DNA of 64,000 bases from Phoronis australis (GCA_002633005.1 NMRA01000235.1:258328-322327), one strand, 5' to 3'. Counted from the stretch's first letter, positions 46,985-58,542 are shown. Notes: a model not told the origin generated them from the sequence alone. Program-made: numbers and translations.

Positions 46985-48961
46985 TTATTCTTCCAAGTAC
47001 TGAAATGTCTTCACCACACCTGTACTCCACTCCACTACAGAGACCTGACCCGGGGCCGGGAGACATAAACCAGTTGGACACTGGACACCACCAGGGGGCA
47101 CGATCACGTGAGCACGAGCGTTGTTGTATAAAATCACCTGATTATTGTGACTGTCAGCCACCAGAATGTGACCGTGTGGGTCTACGCATACACCGCGTGG
47201 GTAGTTACCCAGTTGATGTGTCAGCGTGCATATCACGGCTGGCCGTGTGTAGTCGATCACGTGCACGCGACCAGGTACACTTTCACTGACTAGCAACTGA
47301 CCGCAATTATCTATGCACACATTGCGCGGTCTGAACTTATCCAGCCCCAGGGTGGGGCCGTCCAACTGGCGGTGAATATTGCAGTCATAATCTGTAATAA
47401 TCACCCGTCCCCCACCTGCATCACACACAACCAGCCGGTCGTCGTGACATGCAACATATCCTACATCTTTAAACATATCAGGGCAAACCTTCATCAGACA
47501 ACCCTGTGCATCATACCTGACAACACCTTTAATGCCGAGGTCTGTGATGAAAATATTTCCATCACTGTTACATGTCACTCCAACCGGCTTCTGGAGTTTG
47601 TGATGAGTTTGCTGTAACTTCAACTTTAGTTTAAAGTCATATTTACTAAAAATTTTCACACTCTTGTTTTCCAAGTCTGTTACAACAAACCCAGCATCAC
47701 AAATTGCCAGTCCATAACACTCGGACCCCCTCTCTCCCACACCCCGGCTGGTAAAGCTACCAACACTGCCCGCAGGTTCTTTAACAGTCAGTGGTGGAGT
47801 GACAGGATGAAAGGGTGATTTGGATGAAAGATGAAGTTGTGACACTTTTGTACCCATAAGTTGTGATTCTACAGTAGAGCCAGTATCAACAGACACGGTA
47901 GGTACTGACAATTCAGATGGTACAAAGTTAAACACCGGCTTGTGAATATCAAAATTGAACTGACTGATATCTAACGATTTCAGAGCCTCAGCCATGTTCT
48001 GGAACTGTTGAGTTGTTTCTGCAGGATGTGCTCTTTCAACCAGTCTCTTGGCGTATCTCAATGTACTCATCAGAGACAGTCGTCTGTGTTCAGCCGCTTC
48101 GTACGCTGCATGGGCTTCCTTTTTGACCACCTCAAACACCTCGGTCAGTTTCGTGATCGCTTCACTTCTTTTGATTTCTAGTGCGTCATCAAACTTTTTC
48201 TTCAGATCATCAAAAACTTTGCCAAGTTCTTCAACCTTTCGTGCTAACAGTTCTTGGTTTAGTTCCTCACGAATGTTCTTCCGCTCAGCTGACAAAGCCT
48301 TCGCGTGATCCAATGCATCTGTCCAAGGCGCCATCAAACCTCTGAGCACCTCAATTGCTTCGCGTGCCGCCTCCTCAATATTCTTCATCTTATGCTGATC
48401 GTGGTCGAGTGCTGTACATATGAAGCACACGGATGTTTTGCATTGTTCGCAGTAAAGTTCAAGCAACTTACCAGGGTGTTTCGGGCAACACGTCGCTTCT
48501 TGTTCCCGTATTGCATCAAAATGCATGCCAGCTGCGACTTCGTCCAAACTGACCACTTTATGGGTTAAAGTGATTCCAGTCTGACAGTGAACGTCCGCAC
48601 ATGTTTTACACAAGTGGTGAGCACACTGTATACACATGAAATCTGCCCCCACTGTGGATCCCTTGAGGTGACATACGTAACAGAAGACTTTGGTTGCCTT
48701 GGGAACGCAGTCGTTCATGCGGTTTATGAAATGGTTGAAGGCAAAACCTGCAGCGCCCTCTTCCGGGATGTCGAAATCTCGACTGCACCGCGGACATAAA
48801 AATTTGCCGCCTTTTCCTCGTTTATCAATAAATGTTTGTAAACAGTCTTGACAAAATGTGTGAATGCACGGGAGCTGACGGGGTGTTTTCGGTCTCTCCA
48901 AACAGATCGGACATTCTAGTAGCCTTCGAATGTCGTCTGCGTCCTTGGAACTGATTGCCAT
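46985..48961 (-). CDS. TRIM-NHL family E3 ubiquitin ligase, paralogue 1
   Basis: An intact single-exon frame of 658 residues. The RING finger has C17, C20, C32, H34, C37, C40, C56 and C59. B-box 1 has C94, C97, C110, C113, C118, C121, H125 and H134. B-box 2 has C159, H162, C171, C174, C179, C182, H187 and H190. A coiled coil rich in Glu, Lys and Ala runs from about 195 to 310, followed by a Ser/Thr/Pro linker (about 345-405). The C terminus (about 410-655) is a beta-propeller of NHL type with repeats such as PVGVTCNSDGNIFITD and PRGVCVDPHGHILVAD. The architecture is that of TRIM2/3/71-like proteins without a clear filamin domain. Expected activity is RING-dependent ubiquitin transfer with substrate or RNA recognition by the propeller; the target is unknown. 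A close paralogue lies upstream at 56545. The start is the first ATG after a splice acceptor. Confidence 0.92.
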   Translation of the reverse strand: MAISSKDADDIRRLLECPICLERPKTPRQLPCIHTFCQDCLQTFIDKRGKGGKFLCPRCSRDFDIPEEGAAGFAFNHFINRMNDCVPKATKVFCYVCHLKGSTVGADFMCIQCAHHLCKTCADVHCQTGITLTHKVVSLDEVAAGMHFDAIREQEATCCPKHPGKLLELYCEQCKTSVCFICTALDHDQHKMKNIEEAAREAIEVLRGLMAPWTDALDHAKALSAERKNIREELNQELLARKVEELGKVFDDLKKKFDDALEIKRSEAITKLTEVFEVVKKEAHAAYEAAEHRRLSLMSTLRYAKRLVERAHPAETTQQFQNMAEALKSLDISQFNFDIHKPVFNFVPSELSVPTVSVDTGSTVESQLMGTKVSQLHLSSKSPFHPVTPPLTVKEPAGSVGSFTSRGVGERGSECYGLAICDAGFVVTDLENKSVKIFSKYDFKLKLKLQQTHHKLQKPVGVTCNSDGNIFITDLGIKGVVRYDAQGCLMKVCPDMFKDVGYVACHDDRLVVCDAGGGRVIITDYDCNIHRQLDGPTLGLDKFRPRNVCIDNCGQLLVSESVPGRVHVIDYTRPAVICTLTHQLGNYPRGVCVDPHGHILVADSHNNQVILYNNARAHVIVPPGGVQCPTGLCLPAPGQVSVVEWSTGVVKTFQYLEE

Positions 48962-48981
48962 ATTATCGAGTCAGTTGCTGA

Positions 48982-48985
48982 CCTG
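48982..48985 (-). promoter_or_regulatory. 5' UTR splice acceptor of TRIM paralogue 1
   Basis: On the - strand, CATTTCAG followed by GTCAGCAACTGACTCG precedes the start codon by 21 bases. The same acceptor position and exon start are kept in paralogue 2, so the coding exon is probably preceded by an untranslated exon. The donor was not located. Confidence 0.6.
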
Positions 48986-49284
48986 AAATGCATGAATATT
49001 TAGTGTTAATGTTTCACCAAGTGATCCAATGATTTGACAGAATTTCTCGCAAAAACACAAAACTGACAGTTTTTAACCCAAAACAACGACTTGTATGTAA
49101 CTACTAGACACCATCAGACAACGCACTCAGAAAGCTAAAACAATTTAGATTCTAAACATTGGTTAGATGATGGGTCTCAACCAGATCATTTTCTGCCAAC
49201 CTGAAGAGTCTGAGGGATATCTAAATTTCCAGCAGGCGCCAAATTATTATGAAATGGGGAGGTGGATTCGATTACGGCTGGAAT

Positions 49285-49700
49285 AGGCCCACTATACCGT
49301 CACTTACGGTGCGTGCGTGCGATGTTAAAATGTAAAAAGATGGTTGGCTGCGCCTACGTGCGCCTACACCCCATTATACCGTAACTTACGGTGCGTAGGC
49401 GCTACTTTAAAAAATGCAAAATGGTGGCTGGTTGCGCCTACGCGCTTCTACAGCACTGCTAATAGCAATCGGCCGCTGTCGTAATCCCGAGAAGTTATTT
49501 TTTAGGCTCACAAGGATGATTTTCAGTGCTGTAGTGGGGGGTTGGCGCACGTAGTTTTAGCCAACCATATTTTGGCATTTAAACGTAGCGTCTACGCACC
49601 GTAAGTTACGTTACATTTGGGAGTAGGCACAGCCAATCATCCTTATACATCTTAACGTAGCGCCCTATGCACAGTTGGTGACGGCCGGTAAAGTGTGTGA
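49285..49700. mobile_element. Cluster of inverted repeat units (foldback elements)
   Basis: Four related half-units occur. Two on the left carry CGTAACTTACGGTGCGTAGG and a GGTTGGCTGCGCCTACG-like block (49290-49380, 49370-49455). Two on the right carry the reverse complements (AGCCAACCATATTTTGGCAT, CGTCTACGCACCGTAAGTTA; 49523-49615, 49616-49700). CAGCACTG and CAGTGCTGTAGT flank the centre. Another half-unit lies at 54335-54432. There is no coding capacity. Confidence 0.75.
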
Positions 49701-51360
49701 TACAATAGCTTACGGTATCGACCGGATGCACTTCTTCGCTGACGATATCATTGTTGCCGAATATTCCGACACGCGTGACCATACGTCCTGAACAATTTGT
49801 TAAAAAAGTTGTGAACTTGGAGTGGCGGTGATTTGACAATGATGAGCAGTCGTTCTGCTCTATTCTGGGCATCTTGGACCCCAAAACGTAGCTCATGGGA
49901 TCCGGGATAAAACATAAACCTGTGTAACATCGTATTTGTGTAATCTTTGAAGCGTACGGAGTAACATATGTTCGCCAAATTAATATTTCAAGATAAAGTA
50001 ACAATTATGGTGTCATACCATAGACTGTCACGGATAAAGGGGAACCGAAGGGCCCCGGGAACACACTCACGGTCAACTAAAAACGCCACAAGCATATCGT
50101 TTCTGGGCGTTACGAGGCCTATTTTCATTTAAAATTGTTTGCCCCCGCCCTCTTCAGAGACCGCTTGCAATGCACGCGGAACTTTGCCTTCCTTTATGTG
50201 TGGTTGCACCCCCTTTCTGCGACAGATTCGTCACTGCAGACACGAAGTAATTACTCATGCACTCATGGGTCAAAAAATGCCTGAATGTTTGTGAGTCGGG
50301 TTTACTTGAGTCGCTAATAGTTTGTTGTTAACGCTAGAAGTATAAGAAACCGATTCTATTGACGAGATGAACTCGCGGCTTGGGTAATTTCTCGTGTTTT
50401 AGTTCGGGTCAAAACCATGCATGCGCCAAAACGCTTAACACGCTTATAAAGGCAACCTTTCGTTTGAACTTTAATGCACACGTGGATGTCTAAGTTTCCC
50501 TTGAGGCTAACACCACTCTCAGTTTCTGGGTTGCAACACATTATTTGAGATTTACATTATATAAGTGCTTTGAGTACGGGTATCTGGATTTTTTACATTT
50601 GGTTGAACATTAAAGAGCGAATGAAAAGCAGTATGTGTGTATTGTCAAAACTGAGGCGCGTGGGAGAGCTTGAAAAAAGTAAGATTCGAGCATTCTTTTT
50701 AAATGCTTAGCATTACGTCCTGCATGTTATTATTTTAAGCCCTTAAACGCAACAGCAGCTCATCACTCACGGCTAAATCACAATCAAGGCCCATATTCGA
50801 GACTTGACTGTGTTACGGTCTAAAATATTTTTTGGTCAGTTACCAAATGCCAACTGAATCTCATATGCAAAGAGTTATTTACATGTAGTTGTGCAAATTA
50901 AAAAAGAATCATCAAAATCGGACAATGTTTGAGAAATTCATGCATGTTTTTGTCTATGAATTTCATGCATTTTTAGCGTTAGGAGTGGCCATTTTAAAAA
51001 TTACAATTTCCAACTCTGAACAGTAGAAAAGAAATTTATTTTATTAAGTAAGCAATTGCTTTGATATGGCTGGGAATAACTCGAGTCACTGTCAGAATCA
51101 CTTAGACGAAGTTGTGCTTCATCATTGAGAACTAGTAGGGTTCATCATAAAATAGGCAATCGTTAAGAAATTTGTAAATTCTGTGTTTCTAACCCTCACC
51201 TACTGTAAAGAAGTTTAAAAACTAAAGTTCACACTGTGTAATAAAAGGAACTGCAGAATATGTTAGCCTACGCAACAAAGCAAATTATTCAATATCTAAA
51301 CAAACCAAAAGTTTGGATGTTGACTGGGTTCTGCTAAGTCGAAAATGGCCCGAAAAGGCT
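49701..51360. other. Intergenic DNA between the TRIM paralogues
   Basis: No gene or strong repeat is recognised. The antisense frames at 49606-50004 have no recognisable similarity. Confidence 0.45.
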
Positions 51361-52860
51361 AACAAAATGTAATGTACGTACCCCCATGTGGAATTCAGTG
51401 ACACAAAGGGTCATTGCAAATGATATTATTGTCTTTTAAATAACAACATGATGCTTATTATCACCAAAGAAAAACAAATGGCCATACAACATTATGTTAC
51501 CATGAGATGCAGAAACAGTGATGTAGGGTACCAGTTGACGTACTCCCCTTGTAGTGTACGTACCACCATGTTTACAAATGATATAAAATTAAAGTATCAC
51601 TTCGTAAGTGAGCAACATTGGTCATAGACAGTTTACTTCCTTACGTACCCCCATATTTTAATTTGTGCCTATTTTCAAAGTATGGCAGATATGCACATGA
51701 ATGCTTTGCTTTCTATTTTTTCTCTTTGAATTGATTTCGTAAATCAACTGACTCTCAGTAGATTCTTAGTATTTAGTTACAAACCTGGCATGTCATTGCA
51801 ATGTAGTGTACGTGTCCCTGTGTAGTGTACGTACCCCCAAGTGAACAAATACCAGAAACAAAAATATTACACGGTAAGTATGCAACATTTGTCACAGGCA
51901 GTTTCCTCCATTAAAGTGCTAGGTTAAAAGGATTTTTATTGCAAATACATTTGTTTTGAGTAAAATATTAGCATTTGTGTAGTGTACGTATCCCTATATT
52001 TTAACATGTGCCTGTTTTCAAAGAGTGGCAGACAGATATACACATTTATGCTGTACTTTTTGTTCTCTTTGAATAGATTTGGTAAATGAACAAACTCTCA
52101 GTAGATTCTAAATATTTTTTATAAATCTGACAAGTCATTGAGATGTAGTGTACGTACCTTCAAACTCTGTGACATAAAGTATTGCCCACAAGTATTTTTA
52201 CATACTGCTGTTCTCATGAACAATACTGGTATTGCTAAAATGCATCCAGTCTGACAAAAAAAAAACAATGGACATTATCAAATTTGTGGACAATAAAATG
52301 CCACACATGACTTGGATAGTAACATTCTATAAGACAAGGCATGTGACAACTGATGTTGCAGAAGCAGGTTCTCTATCTCTCAAGACAACTTGCAACAAAA
52401 CAACAAGTAGAGGCAGCACAAAACTCGAAACCATCCCATACATTTGTAACTCTCTTAGTCAAAATTTGACGTTGATTGACTGCGCTTAGTGTACGTACCC
52501 CTCAACCAGTATCATTTTTTACTGTTTACAAGTTGAACACTGGGCCTAGCATTGCTTTAACTATTTTGACCAACTTGTGAGTGTGTTGAAAACTAGGCAA
52601 ATAGCACCAATAAAGTTTTTGAAAAAAGTAGTTACCTGTCATTTTCTTTTTGTAAGAATCATCTTGCAAGAGAAGAAGTTCTCATTATACTGTGTTAAGA
52701 TATGCAATGTATCATCAGCACGGTAATAACTTTTCTTACTTTAGTATGTGGTACTTCTTCAATTTGATCAAGAACTTATTAAATTAATAGCTACCTAATG
52801 AATTTTTGCATGAAAAAAGTGGGCTGTGACCACAAGTTGTAGTGTACGTACCCTTTTATA
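51360..52860. repeat. Long-period diverged tandem repeat with GTACGTAC motifs
   Basis: The motif TAGTGTACGTACCC or a close variant recurs at least nine times, with the GTACGTAC core (or a variant) starting near 51374, 51556, 51642, 51806, 51827, 51984, 52150, 52491 and 52844. Segments between motifs are also related: about 51642-51815 (with ATTTTAATTTGTGCCTATTT, TCAAAGTATGGCAGATAT, CTCAGTAGATTCT) matches about 51984-52157. The repeat period is roughly 340-350 bp with a half-period near 170 bp. There is no coding support. Confidence 0.8.
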
Positions 52861-52999
52861 CAACTGCGATGCATTAGGCCATAAAATTTTATTCGGTGGT
52901 TCTTGTGCAAAAATATTTTAGATTACAAACCTGGAATGATGGTACTTAAAAATAACCCAGCTTTTACAGTTATATGACAATCTTCATTTTTCACCAAAA

Positions 53000-54060
53000 G
53001 TGGCCACCGAATATGGACCTTGATTGTGATTTGCCCGTCAATATGTTGTTGCCATTGTCATTTATACCAATATACATGTAGTTGCCGGTGACCATAGGCT
53101 CATTGTTCGTGTAAAAAGATTGTGTTTTGACTACACAAATAAAACACGCTTTATTCATATCGAAACCAATCGATAGCAAAAAAGACTGCTGCCACTAGGT
53201 CACGCAACGTCGTTTTCATGGTCTGCACACTCAGTTCAAAATACAATGCAACTACAATAGCCCATCTTCGTTTCACTACAAAAACTGACAATCGCTCGGG
53301 GAATCAGACACACATTGAAGGAAGTGAATTCACGAATACAATTACATTCTCAAGGCTACCTTTCATATCCTGGAATAATATTCCCTTACTTCAGTTTTCT
53401 CACGAACCTCAACTTACTAACTTCAGGTTTCTCACGAACCTCAACTCACTAACTTAACTGTTGCTCTGCCAACAATTAAGCTTGTCTTGTGGGTCCTGTC
53501 AAAACAGCCTGTGTACACAGTTGTGTGATTTATGAAGAAAAGATCGTTCACGGGAAAGGAAAATTGGCAAAATCGAATTGTCAGAAAAACTGTTCGTGCT
53601 CTGAGAATTTCAGTAGGGTTATAGTTGGTGAGGACAGAATGTTTGATAGATTAAGGTCCAACGAGGAGACGAGATGTTCAGCTGCGCAGTGGACTAGGTG
53701 GACTCGAGACATATTTTGCACAGCGTTTGTTTAGAAAGAAATGTGTAGCGGTACGCTTTTGCGCATTACGTCTTTCAGCATTTCACGAAACTGACTCGTT
53801 GATCCATGAAAGTTTCGGCTGTAACACCTATATTACATGTAGTTAAACTCTCAAACTACTATGTTCGTCTAGGCGGATCTACAAACCTCGGAATGCTCAA
53901 ATCTCACCAAGCTTGAAAGTCCGTCTGGACATGTGCGTTGCTATAAGTTGTCGTGGGTTGTAGCGCAGCGCATTCATTTGTCCGTATACCGCAGACACCC
54001 ATCAACTGCACCGAATGTTATCACTATTGACTGGTCAATCACCCCTTATCACAGCGTTGA
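53000..54060. repeat. Segment shared with 61960-62880 (duplicated TRIM flank)
   Basis: Landmarks in common and in the same order include GTGTTTTGACTACA...ATTCATATCGAAA, the block GTTCGTGCTCTGAGAATTTCAGT (TTCGTGTTCTGAGAATTTCAG at 62500) and ACAAACCTCGGAATGCTCAA (ACAAACCTCAGAATGCACAA at 62685). Each segment lies 3.5-5 kb upstream of a TRIM paralogue, so this is part of the gene duplication and may contain the distal promoter or first untranslated exon. Confidence 0.7.
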
Positions 54061-54334
54061 GTATCAGGGTGTTATTGTCCTGGTTTTTCCATGACTCATG
54101 GTGAAAAAACGTGTTTGGTAGAATCCAGGCTATGCTACCGAAGAACGTAGTCCCTGATCGTATCGGTTTCAGCAAAAAAAACCATAAGTTGAGTTTAATT
54201 CTCCAATGCAATGTACACGCCGGTGGCGTTTTTCCATACCCATCTCGCAGTCTTTATTTCTTCTACTTACGTCCATTGCTGTAGTGGTAAAATTAGAGGA
54301 AGTAGGTGCCCAAAGACCACCGTACCACCTAGAG

Positions 54335-54432
54335 CAGTGAACGTAACTTACGGTGGGTAGGCGCTACATTCAAATGCCAAAAGGTGGTTGGCTGAGCCTA
54401 CGTGCGCCTACGCCCGACTACAGCACTGTAAA
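54335..54432. mobile_element. Solo half-unit of the foldback family at 49.3-49.7 kb
   Basis: CGTAACTTACGGTGGGTAGG, GGTGGTTGGCTGAGCCTACG and TACAGCACTG appear in the same order as in the left units of the 49.3-kb cluster. Confidence 0.7.
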
Positions 54433-56160
54433 TGACATTATTCGCAATCCTCATCTTGTTTTACTCCCGTTCAAGCTAGATAACGAAAAATGCAATCAGT
54501 GTTAACATAACTGACCTATCATTCCAGCTTGATGGATTAAACGTCCTTGTGAAAATGAAACTTAAAGTCGCTTTTCGCTTTTTTATTCCAGTGGCTAAAA
54601 AACGAAAAACAAATTACGCACACGACTGGTTTTCTAAATAGACTGGGCAACACCGGCTTCATTTGTCGCTAAACCACGACTAAATGAGTAGAATCCTTTT
54701 CAAAATTCCCGCTAAATCTCAAAAAATTTCAACAGGTGTTTATCCACGCAAAACTTGGGCGAATCACGACATAATACTGCTCAAGCCCATACACATGCGC
54801 GCACCCAGGGGAGGGGGAGGAGCCCACCCATTTGACGAAGTTGGCAAAAAGGTCGGAGAAAAAACTCCTAAAAATTAGGAAACGAGACACTAAAAAGGCA
54901 AGCTTCGGTGATGCACAATTCATAGCTCTGAACGTACCCCTGGAATCTTAGAAAAAGATCATGTCCACATTCTCAAAAATTTGAACCTCCCATTTTTTAG
55001 GCTGGGTCCATAGTGCCTCGCAAAGTGAAATAGACAAGACAATTAGCGTCTTGGCCCAACAACGCAACATTAATCTCCGACTAAATTTCGTGAAATTGAC
55101 ATTTTATTGCCATGAATGTTTGGCTCAACAGTGGTACAGTACAACATACGTGAGTAGGCCTACTATTCAATGGACGACATCTACTTCTGAACTCAATATA
55201 ATCATCAGTACGGTCAGACTGTCGGACAAGATGCGGTGTTCCCAGACAGGGAAAAAGCAAGACATTATTTTGCAATAACGGACATCAGAATACCAAGACA
55301 TAATTTTTAATACTTTAATAATTTCTGCTTCGGCTATTTCTCGTAAAATGCGGTTTTACTCAACTACATGTACATTTACATATACATGTACATGTAATGC
55401 ACGGTCCCACTAAATGTAGATTTTTCACGTGTAGTTTGGTGAGTCGTCTAGTGGTCGAGACCGCCAACCTGGTGATCTAAACTCTCCTGGGATCTTAACT
55501 TCTGGGATCTAAACTCCGACCTTTAAACAAGCTTTCTGTTTATTTTTTACACAAATGAAAGCAACTGTTATAATGACAAAATATTTTGGAAACAAGTTTG
55601 TTATCCACTAACGTGTGATTTCCACGTTTAGAGGGCATGTGGCAAACAAAGGACTTTCTAAGCAATACCAAATAATAAAAAACTATTCAGTGAATTATTA
55701 TGAATATCTTACAATTGGCTCTTATATCTGGGGGTCGCCAGGTCGCTGCAATTATGAATATGACGTGTTGCAAAGTCGGTATACAAGCCGTGGTGCTCTG
55801 ATTCGTCTTCTGGCCTCACTAAGACGTTACGTGGGCGTAGTTCGCCAAGACAAATACAACGTTATGCCAAATTTCACAATTTGTGGGCTCGCTCAATGTC
55901 TCGAACAAATCTGCATTATTACAGCTGAAGAAAAATTAATCACAAGTCCCGCGTTCTGCGCCGACGTCAGTTACGCAAGGATAAGCAAGTATGAAAAACT
56001 CTTTTTCGGTTAAAAGCTATCTACTAATGGCGTAAGTTTTAATAAACTCTTGTGAAAGCTTAAGAAATTTATTTCAACACATCTTTGCCAAATTTCATTA
56101 CTTAATATAATACAAGGGGCCTGAATTTCTGGTCAATATATGATAGGTTAAAGGTAGATG
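54433..56160. other. Intergenic DNA, no gene recognised
   Basis: A segment at 55435-55475 (TCGTCTAGTGGTCGAGA) resembles a tRNA A box but no B box follows, so no tRNA is called. A 132-codon frame at 55615-56013 (+) has no recognisable similarity. TTTATT at 56068-56073 could be the polyadenylation signal of TRIM paralogue 2 on the - strand. Confidence 0.4.
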
Positions 56161-56167
56161 AACGCCG

Positions 56168-56275
56168 TCTACGCTCCACTGCACTACATTACACTACACT
56201 ACAGATAGTAAGCATAATTTGTCGATAAATAGCTTCTGCGCTCCACTACACTACAAATAGTAAGCATAATTTGTC
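56168..56275. repeat. Two-copy repeat of about 60 bp
   Basis: GCTCCACT...CACTACA followed by ATAGTAAGCATAATTTGTCG occurs twice, downstream of TRIM paralogue 2. Confidence 0.8.
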
Positions 56276-56544
56276 GCGGCGCCAGCAACATTAATGAGAC
56301 AAAAATGCAAAATTCAAACACTAACACACAGCTAACTATATATTTAAAAAATATTGCGGTAACATATAAATTTTCATGTATAATCAGTTTATACACATGA
56401 ATCATGAAAAAGGTGTTTCCACGATCAACCAGCACTTTCACACAATAATAGCTACACATGTTAGAAGAACGCCTCTGTGGCAAATACTTTCACACTGTAC
56501 ATTTACACATGGTATGGAAACGCGCGCTACTCTGTACTATAAAG

Positions 56545-58518
56545 CTATTCCTCCAAGTACTGAAATGTCTTCACCACACCTGTACACAACTCCAATACAG
56601 ACACCTGACCCGGGGCCGGGAGACATAAACCAGTTGGACACTGGACAGCATCACGGGGCACGATTACGTGTGCACGTGTGTTTTTGTATAAAATCACCCG
56701 ATTTTTGGTGAAGTCTGCAACCAAAATGTGACCGTATGGGTCCACGCACACACCTTGCGGGTCAACCAGTTGGTGGGTCAGTGTGGATACAACGACCGGA
56801 CGCGTGAGGTCTATCACATGCACACGACCAGGTTTCCACTCACTAACTACCAACTGGCCACAGTTATCCATACAAGCATAACGTGGTCTGAAATCAGATA
56901 GCCCAATGGTGTGGCCATCCAACTGGTGGTGAATATTACAGTCCAGGTCGGTAATAATCACCCGTCCACCATCCGTATCTGACACAACCAGCTGGTCGTT
57001 GTGACACGTAACATACCCGGTACCTTCATACACACCTGGAAATATCTTCCTCACACGACCTTGTGCATCATACCTGACAACACCGTGAATGCTGCGGTCG
57101 GTGATGAAGATGTCTCCATCACTGCTACATGTCACACCGACTGGCCTTTGTATTTTGTGGTGAATTTGTTGTAACTTCAACTTAAGTTTAAAGTCGTGTT
57201 TACCAAACATTCTCACATCCTTGTTCTGCCAATCTGTTACAACAAAACCCCCATCACAAACTGTCAGTCCTGGACATCTGCCAGATTCTTCCCTCCCCTC
57301 GTCCAGGGTGCTAAAGCTACCAACACTGCCTTCAGGTTCTTTAAAAGTCGGTGGTGGAGTGACAGGTTGAACGGGTGACTTGGATGAAAGATGACGTGAC
57401 ACTTTTGTGTCCATTAGTTGTGATTCTACAGTAGATCCAGTATCAACAGACACGTTAGGTACAGACAATTCAGATGGTACAAAGTCAAGTACGTGTCTGT
57501 CAACATTAAGTTCAAACTGACTGATATCTAACGAGGCCAGAGCGCCGGTCATGGCTTGGAACTGTAGAGTTGTTTCAGAAGGATGCGCTCTTTCAACCAG
57601 TCTCTTGGCGTATCTCAATGTACTCACCAGAGACAGTCGACTGTGTTCTGCCCTGTCGTAAGCTGCTTGAGTTTGCTTTTGGGCCAAGTGGAACTGTTCG
57701 TTCAGTTTAGTGATCGCTTCACTTCTCTTAGTTTCCAGCGCATCATCAACCTTCTTCTTAAAATCATCAAATATTTTGCCAAGTTCTTCAACCTTTCGTG
57801 CTAACAGCTCTTGGTTCAATGCCTCACGAATATTCTTGCGTTCATCTGACAAAGCCTTCGCGTGTTCCACTGCGTCTATCCAGGGCTCCATCAAACCTGT
57901 GAGCACCTCGATTGCTTCCTCTGCCGCCTCTTCAATATTCTTCATCTCGTGTTGATCATGATCTAGTGCTTTACATAACAAACACACGGGTGTTTTGCAG
58001 TGTTCACAGTAAAGTTCAAGTGGCTTGCCACGGTGTTTAGGGCAACACACCGCTTGGTGTTCACGTATCTCCTCAAAGTGCATGCCAGCTGCGACTTCCT
58101 CCAAACTGACCACTTTGTGGGTTAAAGTGATTCCAGTCTGACAGTGAACGCCAGCGCACTTTTTACACAAGTGATGAACGCATTGTATACACATGAAATC
58201 TGCCCCGGCTGTGGATCCCTTGCGATGACATACATAACAGAAGACATTGGTCGTTTTAGGAACGCAGTCGTTCATGTGGTTGATGAAATGATTGAAGGGA
58301 AAACCAGCTGCGCCATCTGTCGGGATGTCATGTACACGATTGCACCGCGGACATGAAAATTTGCCGCCTTTCCTTCCTTGGTCAATAAATGTTTGTAAAC
58401 ATTCGTGACAAAACGTGTGAATGCATGGGAGCTGGCGTGGTGTTTTCGGTCTCTCCAAACAGATTGGACATTCTAATAGCCTTCGAATGTCGTTTGCGTC
58501 CTTTGAGCTGATTGCCAT
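56545..58518 (-). CDS. TRIM-NHL family E3 ubiquitin ligase, paralogue 2
   Basis: An intact single-exon frame of 657 residues, collinear with paralogue 1. All eight RING ligands (C17, C20, C32, H34, C37, C40, C56, C59) and the ligands of both B-boxes are conserved. A coiled coil (about 195-310) and NHL-type propeller repeats (PVGVTCSSDGDIFITD, PQGVCVDPYGHILVAD) follow. The RING and the start of the NHL region are nearly identical to paralogue 1. The coiled-coil C-terminal part (about 275-300) and the linker (about 335-405) differ most, with one- and two-residue indels such as SRHLSSK against SQLHLSSK. It has the same orientation as paralogue 1 and presumably arose by tandem duplication. A distinct substrate is possible but not demonstrated. 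Confidence 0.92.
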   Translation of the reverse strand: MAISSKDANDIRRLLECPICLERPKTPRQLPCIHTFCHECLQTFIDQGRKGGKFSCPRCNRVHDIPTDGAAGFPFNHFINHMNDCVPKTTNVFCYVCHRKGSTAGADFMCIQCVHHLCKKCAGVHCQTGITLTHKVVSLEEVAAGMHFEEIREHQAVCCPKHRGKPLELYCEHCKTPVCLLCKALDHDQHEMKNIEEAAEEAIEVLTGLMEPWIDAVEHAKALSDERKNIREALNQELLARKVEELGKIFDDFKKKVDDALETKRSEAITKLNEQFHLAQKQTQAAYDRAEHSRLSLVSTLRYAKRLVERAHPSETTLQFQAMTGALASLDISQFELNVDRHVLDFVPSELSVPNVSVDTGSTVESQLMDTKVSRHLSSKSPVQPVTPPPTFKEPEGSVGSFSTLDEGREESGRCPGLTVCDGGFVVTDWQNKDVRMFGKHDFKLKLKLQQIHHKIQRPVGVTCSSDGDIFITDRSIHGVVRYDAQGRVRKIFPGVYEGTGYVTCHNDQLVVSDTDGGRVIITDLDCNIHHQLDGHTIGLSDFRPRYACMDNCGQLVVSEWKPGRVHVIDLTRPVVVSTLTHQLVDPQGVCVDPYGHILVADFTKNRVILYKNTRAHVIVPRDAVQCPTGLCLPAPGQVSVLELCTGVVKTFQYLEE

Positions 58519-58542
58519 ATTCTCAATTAAGTCACTTGATGA

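Noticed and set aside
55435-55510. Possible tRNA gene (TCGTCTAGTGGTCGAGA)
   Set aside because: Only an A-box-like sequence is present; no B box or cloverleaf could be drawn.
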